Shown: positions 1 to 9,208, counted from the first letter of the stretch. The stretch: DNA of 64,000 nt from an uncultured Desulfomonile sp. (GCA_903952205.1 CAJBEZ010000028.1:1-64000), one strand, 5' to 3'. Notes: generated by a model not told the origin, from the sequence alone. Translations and numbers: made by a program.

Positions 1-1
1 G

Positions 2-289
2 GTAATCACAGCTTCAAACGCTAAAGACGCTATAGAGCTTTATGGAAAACATCGGGACAAAATCCGACTTGTCCTCCTGGATATGATAATGCCGGAAATG
101 GGAGGGATACGGTGTCTTGAAGTTCTACGGACCATGGACCCCAATGTTAAAGTACTTATTATAACAGGATATACCGAGAGTGGGATGACTCAGGAATTGA
201 AAGACGCAGGAGCTGGAGATTTCATTCTGAAGCCGTTTGACACACCGCAACTCCTTGAGAAGATCCGAAAGATTATTGATGAAGAGTGA
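2..289 (+). CDS. Receiver domain, C-terminal end (5' end outside window)
   Basis: The reading frame is open from the first bases and ends at 289. It encodes the second half of a CheY-like receiver. The phospho-acceptor aspartate lies in LLDMIMPEMGG, the conserved Thr is in IITGYT, and the conserved Lys is in ILKPFD. The receiver ends the protein, as in the hybrid histidine kinases of this window (3290 and 59350), so this is probably the tail of a hybrid sensor kinase, but a stand-alone response regulator cannot be excluded. The next kinase gene starts 45 bases downstream on the same strand, so co-transcription is likely. Confidence 0.85.
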   Translation, partial: VITASNAKDAIELYGKHRDKIRLVLLDMIMPEMGGIRCLEVLRTMDPNVKVLIITGYTESGMTQELKDAGAGDFILKPFDTPQLLEKIRKIIDEE

Positions 290-333
290 CGGCAAGGTGA
301 ACGGCGTTTCGAGTTAAGAATAGGGAATAGTTA

Positions 334-3090
334 TTGGCTATCGTGACCAACAGTGATAATGCGCAGGTCTTTGCGGCCGGAGACGGCGTCTTCAGCGCAT
401 GGAGCGCCATTCTGGCGCTCGGTGTATTTGTCTGTCTTTATGTCAGCAGCCTCTACAGCTACCTACTATTCCACGGAATAGCCGAGATTTTCAGCATTTC
501 GGTTTGCGCCTGCATTTTTATAATAACATTGAATTCGCGTCACTTCATACAAAACGGTTATTTACTGTTCATTGGAGTGGCTTATTTTTTTGTGGCCGTT
601 ATAGATGGTGTCCACACACTGGCCTACAAGGGTATGGGTGTTTTTCCCGGATACGACGCTAATCTGCCCACGCAACTCTGGATAGCCGCCAGATATCTTC
701 AGAGCATATCATTACTGGTGGCCCCGGCCTTTTTCAGGAAGAAGCCCAACCTGACATTGTTGTTTGTGTTTTATACTGCTATCAGCGCAACACTGTTAAT
801 CGCCATCTTTTCAAGGGATCTATTTCCGGATTGTTTTATCGAGGGTGTCGGTCTTACATCGTTCAAAATCATCAGTGAATATATAATCAGTATTATTCTG
901 CTGGTTTCATTGCTGTTATTAGCTTTAGACAGGCGTCAATTTGAGTCTGGTGTTTTCAGACTTCTGGCCGCCTCTATTATTATTACAATACTTTCGGAAT
1001 TGGCGTTCACATCTTATGTCAGCGTTTACGGATTTTTCAACCTGCTCGGGCATTTTCTGAAAATACTGGCGTTCTTCCTTGTCTACAAGGCCATAATCGA
1101 GACCGGTTTCAGAAGACCGTATTCATTGATTTTCAGAGAGCTTCACGAAGAAAGACAGAATCTAAAGGCTGAGATTGAAACAAAGGAAAGCCTCCAGAAA
1201 GCGCTGAAACTTAGAGAGGAAAAATATCGGACTGTTGCGGATTTTGCCTATGACTGGGAATACTGGATCAATCCAGAGGGGCGCTTTGTTTATGTTTCTC
1301 CATCATGCGAGCGTGTGACCGGATACAAACCTACTGAGTTTGTCGCCAACCCTAATTTACTTCTGGATATAATTTTGGATGAGGACCGGCCAATATTTAA
1401 ACAACACGTTGAACGCCATCTTAGTAACGCCGATTCACATGGGGAACGGGCAATCGATTTTAGAATCTTACACAAGAATGGTGAAATCAGGTGGATTGGT
1501 CATGTCTCCCAGGCAGTTTACGATAACGAACAACAATTTCTCGGCACGAGGGCGTCAAACAGAGACATCACCGAACGAAAATATTTGGAGAGGGAAAGAG
1601 CCAAGGCGGAAGAAAAATCAACAACTATTCTCGAAAGCATTAGTGACGCCTTCTTTTCCATTGATGACAACATGGTTGTAACATATTTCAATCAGGCGGC
1701 GGCCATGGCATTGGGCCGACGGAGAGAAGAAGTTACCGGCCAGGCGCTCTTCGATGTTTTCCCTGAGGCGCGCGGGAGTATCTTTGAGCAAAACTATACA
1801 CGCTCATTGAAGGAAAAGATCCCATTGTCTTTTGAAACCTACTTTGGAACGCCGCCCTATGAAAACTGGTACGACGTGCGCACATACCCTGACCAGAATG
1901 GTATTTCCGTCTTTTTTCAAATCATCACTGATCGTAAACGGGTCGAGCGTGCGCTTCAGGAGAGTGAGGAAAAATTCGCGAAGGTCTTTCACCATGCCCC
2001 AGCGCTAATAACCCTTAGTAATGTGGATGATGGGACATACATTGACGTTAATGACAAGTTTTGCGAGATATCGGGTTTTTCCCGTGAGGAGACTATTGGA
2101 AAGACATCGATCGACTTGGGCTGGGTTTCACAAGAAGATCGAATACGGTTGATTGAAGAGCTGCAGGCCCAGGGGAGCGTCAGAGGTATGGACCTCAAGC
2201 TCCGCACCAAGGACAAAAGAACGATTCACTGCATTTATGACGGTGAATTTATACAAACCAGGAACGGCCGGATGCTTTTGTCTATTGCCCAAGACGTTAC
2301 GGAACGCAAGCGTTTGGAAGAAGAACGAATGGAGACGGAACGAAAGCTACTTCATGCCCAGAAACTCGAGAGTCTCGGCATTATGGCCGGCGGAATCGCC
2401 CATGATTTCAACAATCAATTAGCGGTAGTCCTGGGCAACCTGGAACTAGGGCTTATGGATCTCCCCCCGAACTCCGAGGCAAAAGCAAGTATAATGAACG
2501 CCATCGGGGCGGCCAAACGATCAGCGGAACTAGCCAGACAAATGCTGGTATACACTGGAAATACATTTTATCAGCCGTTAGAGTTGGATCTCGACGAGTT
2601 ACTGAACAAAATACGAGACCTTCTGAAATCGGGTGTTTCCAAACATGTTACTCTGAACTTGGAAAGCTACAGCGATCTACCACCTATCAAAGGAGATTCG
2701 GATCAAATACAGCGTTTAATCGTGAATCTGGTCTCCAACGCATCTGAAGCGGTAGGCGACAAATACGGCGATGTGACGATTAGAACCGGCGTCATAGAGT
2801 GCGATGAGGCTTATCTGAGACATAGCCGACTGCAAGAGAAGCCTGGGCCCGGCCGGTTTGTCTTTTTGGAGGTTTCGGACACGGGTAGTGGAATGGACTC
2901 GGAGACTCAGTATAAACTCTTTGATCCATTCTTCTCAACAAAGTTTTGGGGCCGAGGCCTTGGCATGCCCGAAGTGATGGGAATAGTTAAGGGTCATCGC
3001 GGCGCTATAATGGTTGATAGCGAGGTTGGGAAGGGAACCACCGTCAGGGTGTTGTTCCCTGCGGCGGGTACACCGAAGATGTTAAGGTGA
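334..3090 (+). CDS. Membrane PAS sensor histidine kinase (MASE3-like)
   Basis: A 918-residue sensor kinase. Residues about 20-260 form a multi-pass hydrophobic sensor resembling MASE3. Three PAS domains follow at about 295-415, 425-530 and 540-660, two of them ending in the usual DITERK/DVTERK linker. The HisKA phospho-acceptor is His690 in GGIAHDFNNQ. The HATPase domain has the N box (NLVSNASEA) and the G1 box (DTGSGM); the G2 box reads GRGLGM rather than the usual GxGLGL. There is no C-terminal receiver, unlike its paralogue at 3290, so phosphate must pass to another protein. The start is a TTG with a weak ribosome site; no better in-frame start is obvious. Ligand unknown. Confidence 0.9.
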   Translation: MAIVTNSDNAQVFAAGDGVFSAWSAILALGVFVCLYVSSLYSYLLFHGIAEIFSISVCACIFIITLNSRHFIQNGYLLFIGVAYFFVAVIDGVHTLAYKGMGVFPGYDANLPTQLWIAARYLQSISLLVAPAFFRKKPNLTLLFVFYTAISATLLIAIFSRDLFPDCFIEGVGLTSFKIISEYIISIILLVSLLLLALDRRQFESGVFRLLAASIIITILSELAFTSYVSVYGFFNLLGHFLKILAFFLVYKAIIETGFRRPYSLIFRELHEERQNLKAEIETKESLQKALKLREEKYRTVADFAYDWEYWINPEGRFVYVSPSCERVTGYKPTEFVANPNLLLDIILDEDRPIFKQHVERHLSNADSHGERAIDFRILHKNGEIRWIGHVSQAVYDNEQQFLGTRASNRDITERKYLERERAKAEEKSTTILESISDAFFSIDDNMVVTYFNQAAAMALGRRREEVTGQALFDVFPEARGSIFEQNYTRSLKEKIPLSFETYFGTPPYENWYDVRTYPDQNGISVFFQIITDRKRVERALQESEEKFAKVFHHAPALITLSNVDDGTYIDVNDKFCEISGFSREETIGKTSIDLGWVSQEDRIRLIEELQAQGSVRGMDLKLRTKDKRTIHCIYDGEFIQTRNGRMLLSIAQDVTERKRLEEERMETERKLLHAQKLESLGIMAGGIAHDFNNQLAVVLGNLELGLMDLPPNSEAKASIMNAIGAAKRSAELARQMLVYTGNTFYQPLELDLDELLNKIRDLLKSGVSKHVTLNLESYSDLPPIKGDSDQIQRLIVNLVSNASEAVGDKYGDVTIRTGVIECDEAYLRHSRLQEKPGPGRFVFLEVSDTGSGMDSETQYKLFDPFFSTKFWGRGLGMPEVMGIVKGHRGAIMVDSEVGKGTTVRVLFPAAGTPKMLR

Positions 3091-3293
3091 GCGAGAAACA
3101 ATATCCGAACATATTTGAAATCATGGGGAGTGGTATGGCGGTTTATCATCTGATGTATAACGGTCGGGACCTTTTATTCAAGGACTTCAAGAGATCAGAG
3201 GAGTGGCTCAGTTGTTTCCGCAAGGAGGAGTTCATCAGCCGGAGGCTTCTGGGAATTTTGTCTAATATCACGTATCTGGTTCAAGAATCATGA
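3087..3293 (+). CDS. 68-residue truncated PAS-like protein between two kinases
   Basis: This small ORF starts with a GTG overlapping the stop of the upstream kinase (GTGA) and ends in an ATGA overlapping the start of the downstream kinase, so translation of all three could be coupled. Residues about 8-40 (IFEIMGSGMAVYHLMYNG then DLLFKDFKRSEEW) resemble the first strands of a PAS domain found in many PAS kinases, where the sequence runs like GVAVYEAV..DG.DF.FKDFN. The remaining PAS core is missing and the C-terminal 25 residues match nothing I recognise. It is either a degenerate PAS remnant or a small accessory protein kept by its two overlaps. Confidence 0.5.
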   Translation: MSEKQYPNIFEIMGSGMAVYHLMYNGRDLLFKDFKRSEEWLSCFRKEEFISRRLLGILSNITYLVQES

Positions 3294-5833
3294 AACAGGC
3301 GCTTCTTAAAATTGGTATTATCCAGGCAAAAAGCAATCTTGTTTTTATTCTGACTGTTCTTTCATGGACAATAATAATCACCGTAGTGGTTAGCTTGCCA
3401 TCATATCTGGATGCTAGTTCAAAATCTTATTTGATGGCCTGCGGCGCTATCTGGTTTTTCGGTCTTCCGGCTATTTATTTCGGTCTCAGTAGAATTCATC
3501 GCAGACTCCTGCGCCTTGAGGAAGTTGAAAATGAACTCACTGCAAACAGATCTAGACACACCCGAGCAGAGCTTGTAGCGGGGTTTGGGAACTGGGAATT
3601 TCAGATGACTACCGGAGAAGTTAAAGCTTCTACCGGCGCACGAGCGATTTATGGATTAACTGAAGATGATATTACCATGGCGATGGCTCAATCAATTCCA
3701 TTGCCGGAATACAGATCCATGCTTGATCAGGCTTTAGAAGATCTGATCACCGGGAATCAAACTTATGACTTTGAATTCAAGATTCAAAGGCCAACTGACG
3801 GTTTAATTATTGATATCCATTCTGTTGCGACTTATGAACCAACAACAAACACAGTGTTAGGGGTTGTTCAGGATATTTCAGCAAGGAAGAAAGCTGAGGA
3901 ATCACTGCTTGAGAGCGAGCGCCTTTTCCGCAGTTATATCAAGTATGCGCCGGACGGAGTATTCGTGGCCGACGGTAAAGGGAAATATATCGATGTCAAT
4001 GATGCGGCCTCGGAGCTGACCGGATACGATAGAGATGAACTGCTGAGAACAAATTTTATTGATCTAATCGCATCAGAGGATGTAGAGGAAGCATTTATAC
4101 ACTTCAATAGAGCGGCTGAAGCCGGTTACTCTTCAGGCGACCTGCAGTACGTTACAAAGGCCGGTGAGAAGCGTTGGTGGAAAGTGAATGGGGTGAAGTT
4201 AGATGAAAATCGTTTTCTCGGTTTCGTTAGGGATATTACTGAGCGTAAAAAGAATGAGGAGGCTTTAAGGGAAAGTGAAGAAAAATACCGCCGGTTAGTC
4301 GAAACCATCTGCGACTGGGTATGGGCGTCAGACGCTGAAGGATGCCACACCTACAGCAACCCTGCCGTATATAAACTTTTGGGCTACCAGATAACTGAAG
4401 TTGTTGGCTCCAGTGCCTTTCAGTTCGTACACCCTGATGATGAACAACCAGTCAGAGAGATGGTGAAGAATTGCATTGAACAGGGCGTGGGATGGAATAA
4501 TGTAGCAATTGCCAGGCTGCATAAAGACGGTTCCGTTCGCTCATTTGAAAGTTCCGCCATACCAATTTTGGATACGGAAAATCACGTCACAGGATTTCGC
4601 GGGGTTGATCGTGACATTGACGAGCGGAAGCGGTTAGAGGCGGAGCGACTGGAGATAGAGCGTAAGCTTCTGCATGCGCAGAAGTTAGAGAGTCTTGCTG
4701 TAATGGCCGGAGGTATTGCCCATGATTTCAACAACCAGTTGGCGGTAGTGCTGGGCAACCTCAAGTTAGCCCTTACAAATCAAGATCTAGATTCTGCGAC
4801 CCAAAAAGTTATTAGGAGCGCCGTTGCGGCGGCAAAGCGATCAGCGGAACTTTCACGTCAGATGCAGATTTACACCGGTAATACACTTTATCACTCCGCA
4901 TTTTTGGATCTAAACGAATTGTTGGAGAAAAACTTCAGCTTACTGAAATTGGGGGGGTCTAATAACGTAAATCTCAACTTGGAAATCAACAGCACAATTC
5001 CACCCATTAAGGGAGATGCTGATCAAATACAAAGTTTGGTTATGAATATTCTGGTCAACTCATCAGAAGCGATTGGCGATCAGGACGGAGATGTGACGCT
5101 TAGGACCGGCGTCATGGATTGCGATGAGGCTTATCTGCGCCGCAGCCGACTGGAAGAGAAGCCTGAATCAGGTCGGTTTATCTTTCTGGAGGTTACAGAC
5201 ACTGGTTGTGGAATGGACGCTGATGCTCAACATAAGCTTTTTGATCCATTTTTTACCACGAAGTTCTGGGGACGTGGCCTTGGCATGCCCGAAGTGATGG
5301 GAATAGTAAAGGGTCATCGCGGCGCTATAATGGTGGATAGCGATGTTGGTAAAGGGTCCAGCGTCCGTGTTCTGTTTCCTGTGTCGAACAAATTTCGAAC
5401 TCCCGGTGTTCAGACCAGGGCTGCAGTTGTAACTAAAGCGCCGATGCCCGAGAGTGTTGCCAGGCGTAAAACTGTCCTTGTAATTGAGGATGAGGAACAG
5501 GTTCGTGAATTTTGCTGCGAGTGGCTGAATCTTCTTGGCTATGACACGATCGCCGCTGTTGACGGCGCCGAGGGGGTCCATGTTTTTTCCGAGCGCATGA
5601 ATGAAATAGATATTGTGCTTCTTGACTTTATAATGCCCAGAATGAATGGAATTGAGGCGTTCGAGGAACTCATACGGATCAAACCGGAAGTCAAAGTTAT
5701 CTTGTGCAGCGGGTACACTGAAGAGGAAATAGGACAGAGATTTCTTGGTCGGCAGCCTGCTTGTATTTTGCACAAGCCATACGAGATGGATACTCTCAAG
5801 GCCGAACTGGGACGATTGTTAGGGAGCGCTTGA
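3290..5833 (+). CDS. PAS hybrid histidine kinase with C-terminal receiver
   Basis: An 847-residue hybrid kinase. Two transmembrane segments (about residues 18-38 and 48-66) are followed by three PAS domains (about 90-205, 207-325, 330-450), HisKA with His478 in GGIAHDFNNQ, HATPase (DTGCGM; GRGLGM) and a receiver with Asp779 in LLDFIMPRMNG. The kinase core is a close paralogue of the gene at 334, and patches around the G2 box are nearly identical at DNA level. The start overlaps the small PAS ORF by four bases (ATGA). The stop codon lies immediately before the left copy of the 491-bp repeat, so the original downstream sequence may have been displaced. Confidence 0.92.
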   Translation: MKQALLKIGIIQAKSNLVFILTVLSWTIIITVVVSLPSYLDASSKSYLMACGAIWFFGLPAIYFGLSRIHRRLLRLEEVENELTANRSRHTRAELVAGFGNWEFQMTTGEVKASTGARAIYGLTEDDITMAMAQSIPLPEYRSMLDQALEDLITGNQTYDFEFKIQRPTDGLIIDIHSVATYEPTTNTVLGVVQDISARKKAEESLLESERLFRSYIKYAPDGVFVADGKGKYIDVNDAASELTGYDRDELLRTNFIDLIASEDVEEAFIHFNRAAEAGYSSGDLQYVTKAGEKRWWKVNGVKLDENRFLGFVRDITERKKNEEALRESEEKYRRLVETICDWVWASDAEGCHTYSNPAVYKLLGYQITEVVGSSAFQFVHPDDEQPVREMVKNCIEQGVGWNNVAIARLHKDGSVRSFESSAIPILDTENHVTGFRGVDRDIDERKRLEAERLEIERKLLHAQKLESLAVMAGGIAHDFNNQLAVVLGNLKLALTNQDLDSATQKVIRSAVAAAKRSAELSRQMQIYTGNTLYHSAFLDLNELLEKNFSLLKLGGSNNVNLNLEINSTIPPIKGDADQIQSLVMNILVNSSEAIGDQDGDVTLRTGVMDCDEAYLRRSRLEEKPESGRFIFLEVTDTGCGMDADAQHKLFDPFFTTKFWGRGLGMPEVMGIVKGHRGAIMVDSDVGKGSSVRVLFPVSNKFRTPGVQTRAAVVTKAPMPESVARRKTVLVIEDEEQVREFCCEWLNLLGYDTIAAVDGAEGVHVFSERMNEIDIVLLDFIMPRMNGIEAFEELIRIKPEVKVILCSGYTEEEIGQRFLGRQPACILHKPYEMDTLKAELGRLLGSA

Positions 5834-6324
5834 TGATACCGGCGGGAATAAGAAAAAAAGCCCTGGCGAAGAACGCCAAGGCTGATGCGAAAAATATCTT
5901 CCACGATAGAAAATTTACCACCTATGGCTTCACCCGCTTCCAGGTATGTAGAATATGGCCGGACCCCTCTTTGGTAGCAAATTCTTTTGGTGTTGTAACA
6001 CCGGCAGGGTCGAAGGCAAATTTGAACTGGTCATTACCGTCGAACTCGTAAATTGCCGTTATTGTTTTACCCGCACTTGGCCCGGTCTTGCGGATCAAGT
6101 TAAATTCTTTTGGGCTTTTCATGGGGTCTATTTTTATGATGTCAAAGACGATAGTTTCATTGCTCTGATGGGGAGATGTGAGCTGACCCTGGTTCCCCTG
6201 ATAGATTATTTTATTCTTACTCACATGTTCATCCGCAATCTTCTTTCCCTCCCTTTCTCCTGATACCAAAATCCAAGTTCCCTGAAATTTGTTGAGTTCC
6301 GCGTCGACATTCTCTGCAAAGACC
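5834..6324. repeat. Direct repeat, left copy (491 bp)
   Basis: This segment matches 10585-11075 over its full length in the same orientation without gaps, with about a dozen single-base differences by eye. It carries the 3' part and terminator of a TIGR03067-type gene but not the promoter or signal-peptide coding part. No terminal inverted repeats or target duplication are visible at its edges, so the duplication mechanism is unclear. The copies are 4.26 kb apart and could recombine to excise everything between them. Confidence 0.93.
5853..5881 (-). terminator. Rho-independent terminator of the truncated TIGR03067 copy
   Basis: Read on the minus strand, a GC-rich stem of about 8 bp (CCTTGGCG pairing with CGCCAGGG, one mismatch) closes a short loop and is followed by a run of seven T. 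An identical element ends the intact copy at 10604-10632. Confidence 0.8.
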
Positions 6325-6329
6325 CCCAA
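5922..6329 (-). pseudogene. 5'-truncated TIGR03067-domain gene copy
   Basis: This encodes the same mature domain as the intact gene at 10673-11149, with only two amino-acid differences (Ile for Thr in TWILV, Met for Thr in DPMKS). The homology stops at 6324, so the signal peptide, ribosome site and promoter are absent. The only in-frame start is a TTG at 6329 outside the repeat. I call it a truncated copy; if expressed it would be cytoplasmic. Most base differences between the copies are silent, which hints at gene conversion or continuing selection rather than free decay. Confidence 0.75.
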
Positions 6330-6597
6330 AGCCGGGTGCTCTCAACCTGGTTCTTTAGAGCTCACGCAGCCTGTTCTGAGTTACACTCGAAACTTTGTTT
6401 GTGGTTTCTTATTGTTGACAACCCATCAAACTATGCAAGGCCGAACAAATTAAAAAAGTAATGACAAACCCATAAGTTGTCGTTTACCATTGAATCAGCA
6501 GTTAAGAATGCGATGTTACGTCTCAGAGCAATATGCGGCCCATTCTCATGAAGGTTTCATTCGTTTTTGAACTCGGGTTTCAATAGGAGGCCTATGG

Positions 6598-7641
6598 ATG
6601 GAGACCCATCCATCAACTACAATAAACGTTGACTCTCAGTCTGTACTTGCCAGGGAACCGATAGGCGGGTCCGACTTCAGGGCCAATTTCCTCGTGATGC
6701 TGGTCACCTTCGCTGTCGGAATAGTCTTGATGGGACTCAAGTTCTTAGGCTACTGGGTTACCGGTTCGGCCGCAATTCTCTCTGATGCTCTGGAATCGAT
6801 AATAAACGTCGTTGCGAGCGGATTCGGACTAGGGAGCATCGTCTTTTCAGCCAAACCCGCCGATGAAGACCACCCCTATGGTCATGGAAAGATTGAATTC
6901 TTTTCCGCAGGATTTGAAGGGGCTCTCATAATCGGCGCTGCTGTAGGGATTTTCTTTTACGGTATGAAACAGGTTCTGTATCCGCAAGAATTGCCCAACC
7001 TTGAGAAAGGGCTTGTCTTTCTCGTCCTCGGTGGTCTTGGGAACCTCGTCCTTGGACTGGTTCTGCTTAAGGTCGGTAAGCGCACAAAGTCGATTGTTCT
7101 TCAGGCCGACGGAAAGCATCTCCTTACAGACGTTTTCACCTCCGGTGCGGTTCTCTTCGGTCTGGTACTAGTATATTTTACAGGATGGTTTCGATTCGAC
7201 GGTATTATTGCCTGTGTTGCCGGAGGGAATATCGTTTTCTGGGGCTTCAAGCTGGTGCGGCAGGCTTATGGTGGCTTGATGCACGCCTCAGACCCTGAAT
7301 TGTTGGATGAGATCTGCGATCTTTTGTTGCGCCAAAGAAAGGACGTGTGGGTCGATGTGCATCGTCTTAGGGCATGGAAATCAGGCAGTCGGGTACATGC
7401 GGATTTTCATTTGGTGCTTCAGCGAAAATTGCCGCTTGAAGCTGCCCACCGAGAGGTCAGGGAATTGGAAAAGGTCTTCTCGAACCACTTCGGTGGGTCG
7501 TCCGAAGTCTTGATTCATCTCGATCCATGTTCCGAGCCCGATTGTCCTGTCTGCAATTTTGACCCATGCAATCTTCGGCATGAAAGAGCAATCCTTAAAA
7601 GAACATGGAATCGTCAGGCGCTGACCGCTGGGGTAATTTAA
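6598..7641 (+). CDS. Cation diffusion facilitator (CDF) metal efflux transporter
   Basis: A 347-residue inner-membrane protein of the CDF family, which exports Zn2+, Fe2+ or related divalent metals in exchange for protons. Six hydrophobic segments lie between about residues 30 and 225. The TM2 signature SDALES, the HPYGHGKIE motif after TM3 and the TM5 motif ADGKHLLTD carry the metal-site Asp/His residues. The cytoplasmic domain ends in an unusual Cys cluster (CSEPDCPVC then DPC) that could be an extra metal sensor. A strong AGGAGG lies just before the ATG. The next gene encodes a small Cys-containing secreted protein, so a metal-response operon is plausible. Confidence 0.92.
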   Translation: METHPSTTINVDSQSVLAREPIGGSDFRANFLVMLVTFAVGIVLMGLKFLGYWVTGSAAILSDALESIINVVASGFGLGSIVFSAKPADEDHPYGHGKIEFFSAGFEGALIIGAAVGIFFYGMKQVLYPQELPNLEKGLVFLVLGGLGNLVLGLVLLKVGKRTKSIVLQADGKHLLTDVFTSGAVLFGLVLVYFTGWFRFDGIIACVAGGNIVFWGFKLVRQAYGGLMHASDPELLDEICDLLLRQRKDVWVDVHRLRAWKSGSRVHADFHLVLQRKLPLEAAHREVRELEKVFSNHFGGSSEVLIHLDPCSEPDCPVCNFDPCNLRHERAILKRTWNRQALTAGVI

Positions 7642-7717
7642 CCGGCAGAAAAAGATTTGTATATGGAACGATTTGAATCTCGAATTGTCGACAAAGTAGA
7701 AAGGCCGTGGAATCGTA

Positions 7718-8110
7718 TTGAATCAAATGAATAAGCGGAATTTTAGAATCTGGCTCGGTCTCCTGATAGCGCTTTTTCTAGGGTCTCTTGGACCGCTGGA
7801 CCAGCTGTGGTGTTTTGAGGGAACCGGATGCTGTGATACACAAAAAGAGGCTGGTGGTATCCCGCTTACTCCAGAATCATCGCATCAGTCTCCCGGCTGT
7901 TCAGACAATCCGGTGTTTGTGAGTGCATTTCGGTCAGGAAATTTCAGGCTTGCCGGCGCTGTTTGGGATAATTTTCAAGCTAGTCACGCCGATTCTTTTT
8001 TTGACGCCTTCTTGTGGACAGGCGCTCCGTCGGATGGTTTATTTTTCCGAGCGCCCATTTCTGTTTTCAAATCTATGGCTTTTCTTCGTACGATTGTCCT
8101 CATCATTTGA
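7718..8110 (+). CDS. Small secreted Cys-containing protein beside CDF exporter
   Basis: A 130-residue protein with an N-terminal hydrophobic segment (IWLGLLIALFLGSLG) suggesting export, then a CC pair, another Cys in a Ser/His-rich stretch, and a second hydrophobic end (FLRTIVLII) at the very C-terminus. The layout resembles the secreted protein at 44925, which lies before the RND metal pump and also has a CC pair and ends in VVLLI. I infer a metal-locus accessory or sensor protein, not a demonstrated function. The start is TTG 7718, or ATG 7727 nine bases later; neither has a strong ribosome site. Confidence 0.6.
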   Translation: MNQMNKRNFRIWLGLLIALFLGSLGPLDQLWCFEGTGCCDTQKEAGGIPLTPESSHQSPGCSDNPVFVSAFRSGNFRLAGAVWDNFQASHADSFFDAFLWTGAPSDGLFFRAPISVFKSMAFLRTIVLII

Positions 8111-8345
8111 CCCTCACCAATCCCTAATTCGTTAATTTAGTAGTCTTATATCAATCTCTCGGATGGACTCTGGCAACCAATTCCATGAAGAGCCGCTGAT
8201 TCCCGGGAAAACGTTTGCGGGGAATTCAGATTATTACATTTAACTACCGATCGGCTCGAAGCGTTCCGGCAAAGAAAATGTCCTTCTGAAGCGATTATCA
8301 AGATTCTGCTTGTTTGGCGCAGGTCATACTAGGAGGAGTCAATCG

Positions 8346-8651
8346 ATGAGTTTTGAGAAACAGTTCAACGGTATGATAGAAGCCGGGAGGAATGTCATTG
8401 ACACTGATTTTGATCCGGCTGCTTTTCAACATTGGCGAGCGCATGTCATCACATGCCTTAGCTCATTAATGGAGCCGGATTATGCGTACGCCAAATACTT
8501 CATAAAGCCTTTTCACATAGGGGTCCAATCAAGAACACCTAAATGCGGATGTGACAAAAGGGGGCCAATAGCGAGAGACAGTCGCCTTATCGTCCGACAA
8601 ATAAAGGAAGATCTTCGAGGGTCTGAGAACAAAAGGAGAAATAAGAAATGA
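8346..8651 (+). CDS. Small conserved-looking protein of unknown function
   Basis: A 101-residue soluble protein starting MSFEKQFNGMIEAG. The ATG at 8346 follows a strong AGGAGG (8331-8336), so I prefer it to an upstream in-frame start. The C-terminal third is basic and carries a CGC motif after a TPKC segment. Its stop overlaps the start of the Sel1-repeat gene (ATGA), so the two are translationally coupled. I do not recognise the family. The region 8111-8345 before it holds no gene, only a short inverted repeat (GATTCCC with GGGGAATTC) near 8200. Confidence 0.65.
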   Translation: MSFEKQFNGMIEAGRNVIDTDFDPAAFQHWRAHVITCLSSLMEPDYAYAKYFIKPFHIGVQSRTPKCGCDKRGPIARDSRLIVRQIKEDLRGSENKRRNKK

Positions 8652-9208
8652 CCGATTATATAGCTTTTACAAAGTTTATTAAGAACCCGGTCAACCCTTT
8701 GAATCAACCCTACAAAACCGGGCTTGTTAGTTCTTCCATCAACAGATTCCGGTCACTGAGCCCATGTGCGTTTTGGTCTGTTTTTGCAATGACCTTTGGA
8801 CTGTTGATTCAAACATCATCGGCAGCGGGCCAAAATGATCAACCTGTCGCCGTCTCCCTTGAACAGTGCCGAAAGCTTGCTGAAGAAGGAAACGTAGAAG
8901 CCCTGTATAAAATGGGCACAATGTATGAGACGAGATTGGGAGAGGCGCAGGACTTCAAAGAAGCTGCGAAATGGTATCTGAAAGCTGCTGAAAAGGGAAA
9001 CGCCAAGGCTCAATACAAACTTGGAACCATGTACACACTGGGAAAAGGAGTCCGCCAAGACCACATCGAGGCCGCTAGATGGTTCGGAAAAGCGGCTCAA
9101 CAAGGCTATGAACCGTTCAAACGGCAAATTCAAGAAAGGGGGGCCAAACTTAAGGACCAACTACTGAAAGATCCCTTGGGGATGTTCCAGCAAAAACCTG
9201 GAGGTTGA
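8648..9208 (+). CDS. Sel1-repeat protein, membrane-anchored or exported
   Basis: A 186-residue protein. A hydrophobic stretch near residues 40-60 (CAFWSVFAMTFGLLIQTSSA) looks like an internal signal or anchor preceded by an unusually long N-terminal tail. Two and a half Sel1/TPR-like repeats follow, with the typical A..WY.KAAEKG.A.AQY.LG.MY pattern (about residues 75-155). Such repeats are protein-interaction scaffolds. Translation is coupled to the upstream ORF by an ATGA overlap. A start nearer the hydrophobic segment is possible but I see no ribosome site favouring it. Confidence 0.75.
   Translation: MTDYIAFTKFIKNPVNPLNQPYKTGLVSSSINRFRSLSPCAFWSVFAMTFGLLIQTSSAAGQNDQPVAVSLEQCRKLAEEGNVEALYKMGTMYETRLGEAQDFKEAAKWYLKAAEKGNAKAQYKLGTMYTLGKGVRQDHIEAARWFGKAAQQGYEPFKRQIQERGAKLKDQLLKDPLGMFQQKPGG

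Noticed and set aside
5168-5773. 201-codon minus-strand ORF
   Set aside because: It lies antisense over the kinase catalytic domain at 3290-5833, which has strong domain matches; it shows no recognisable motif.
5761-6051. Plus-strand ORF across the left repeat, and its twin at 10584
   Set aside because: It reads through terminators and the antisense of the TIGR03067 gene; it exists in both copies only because the repeat carries it.
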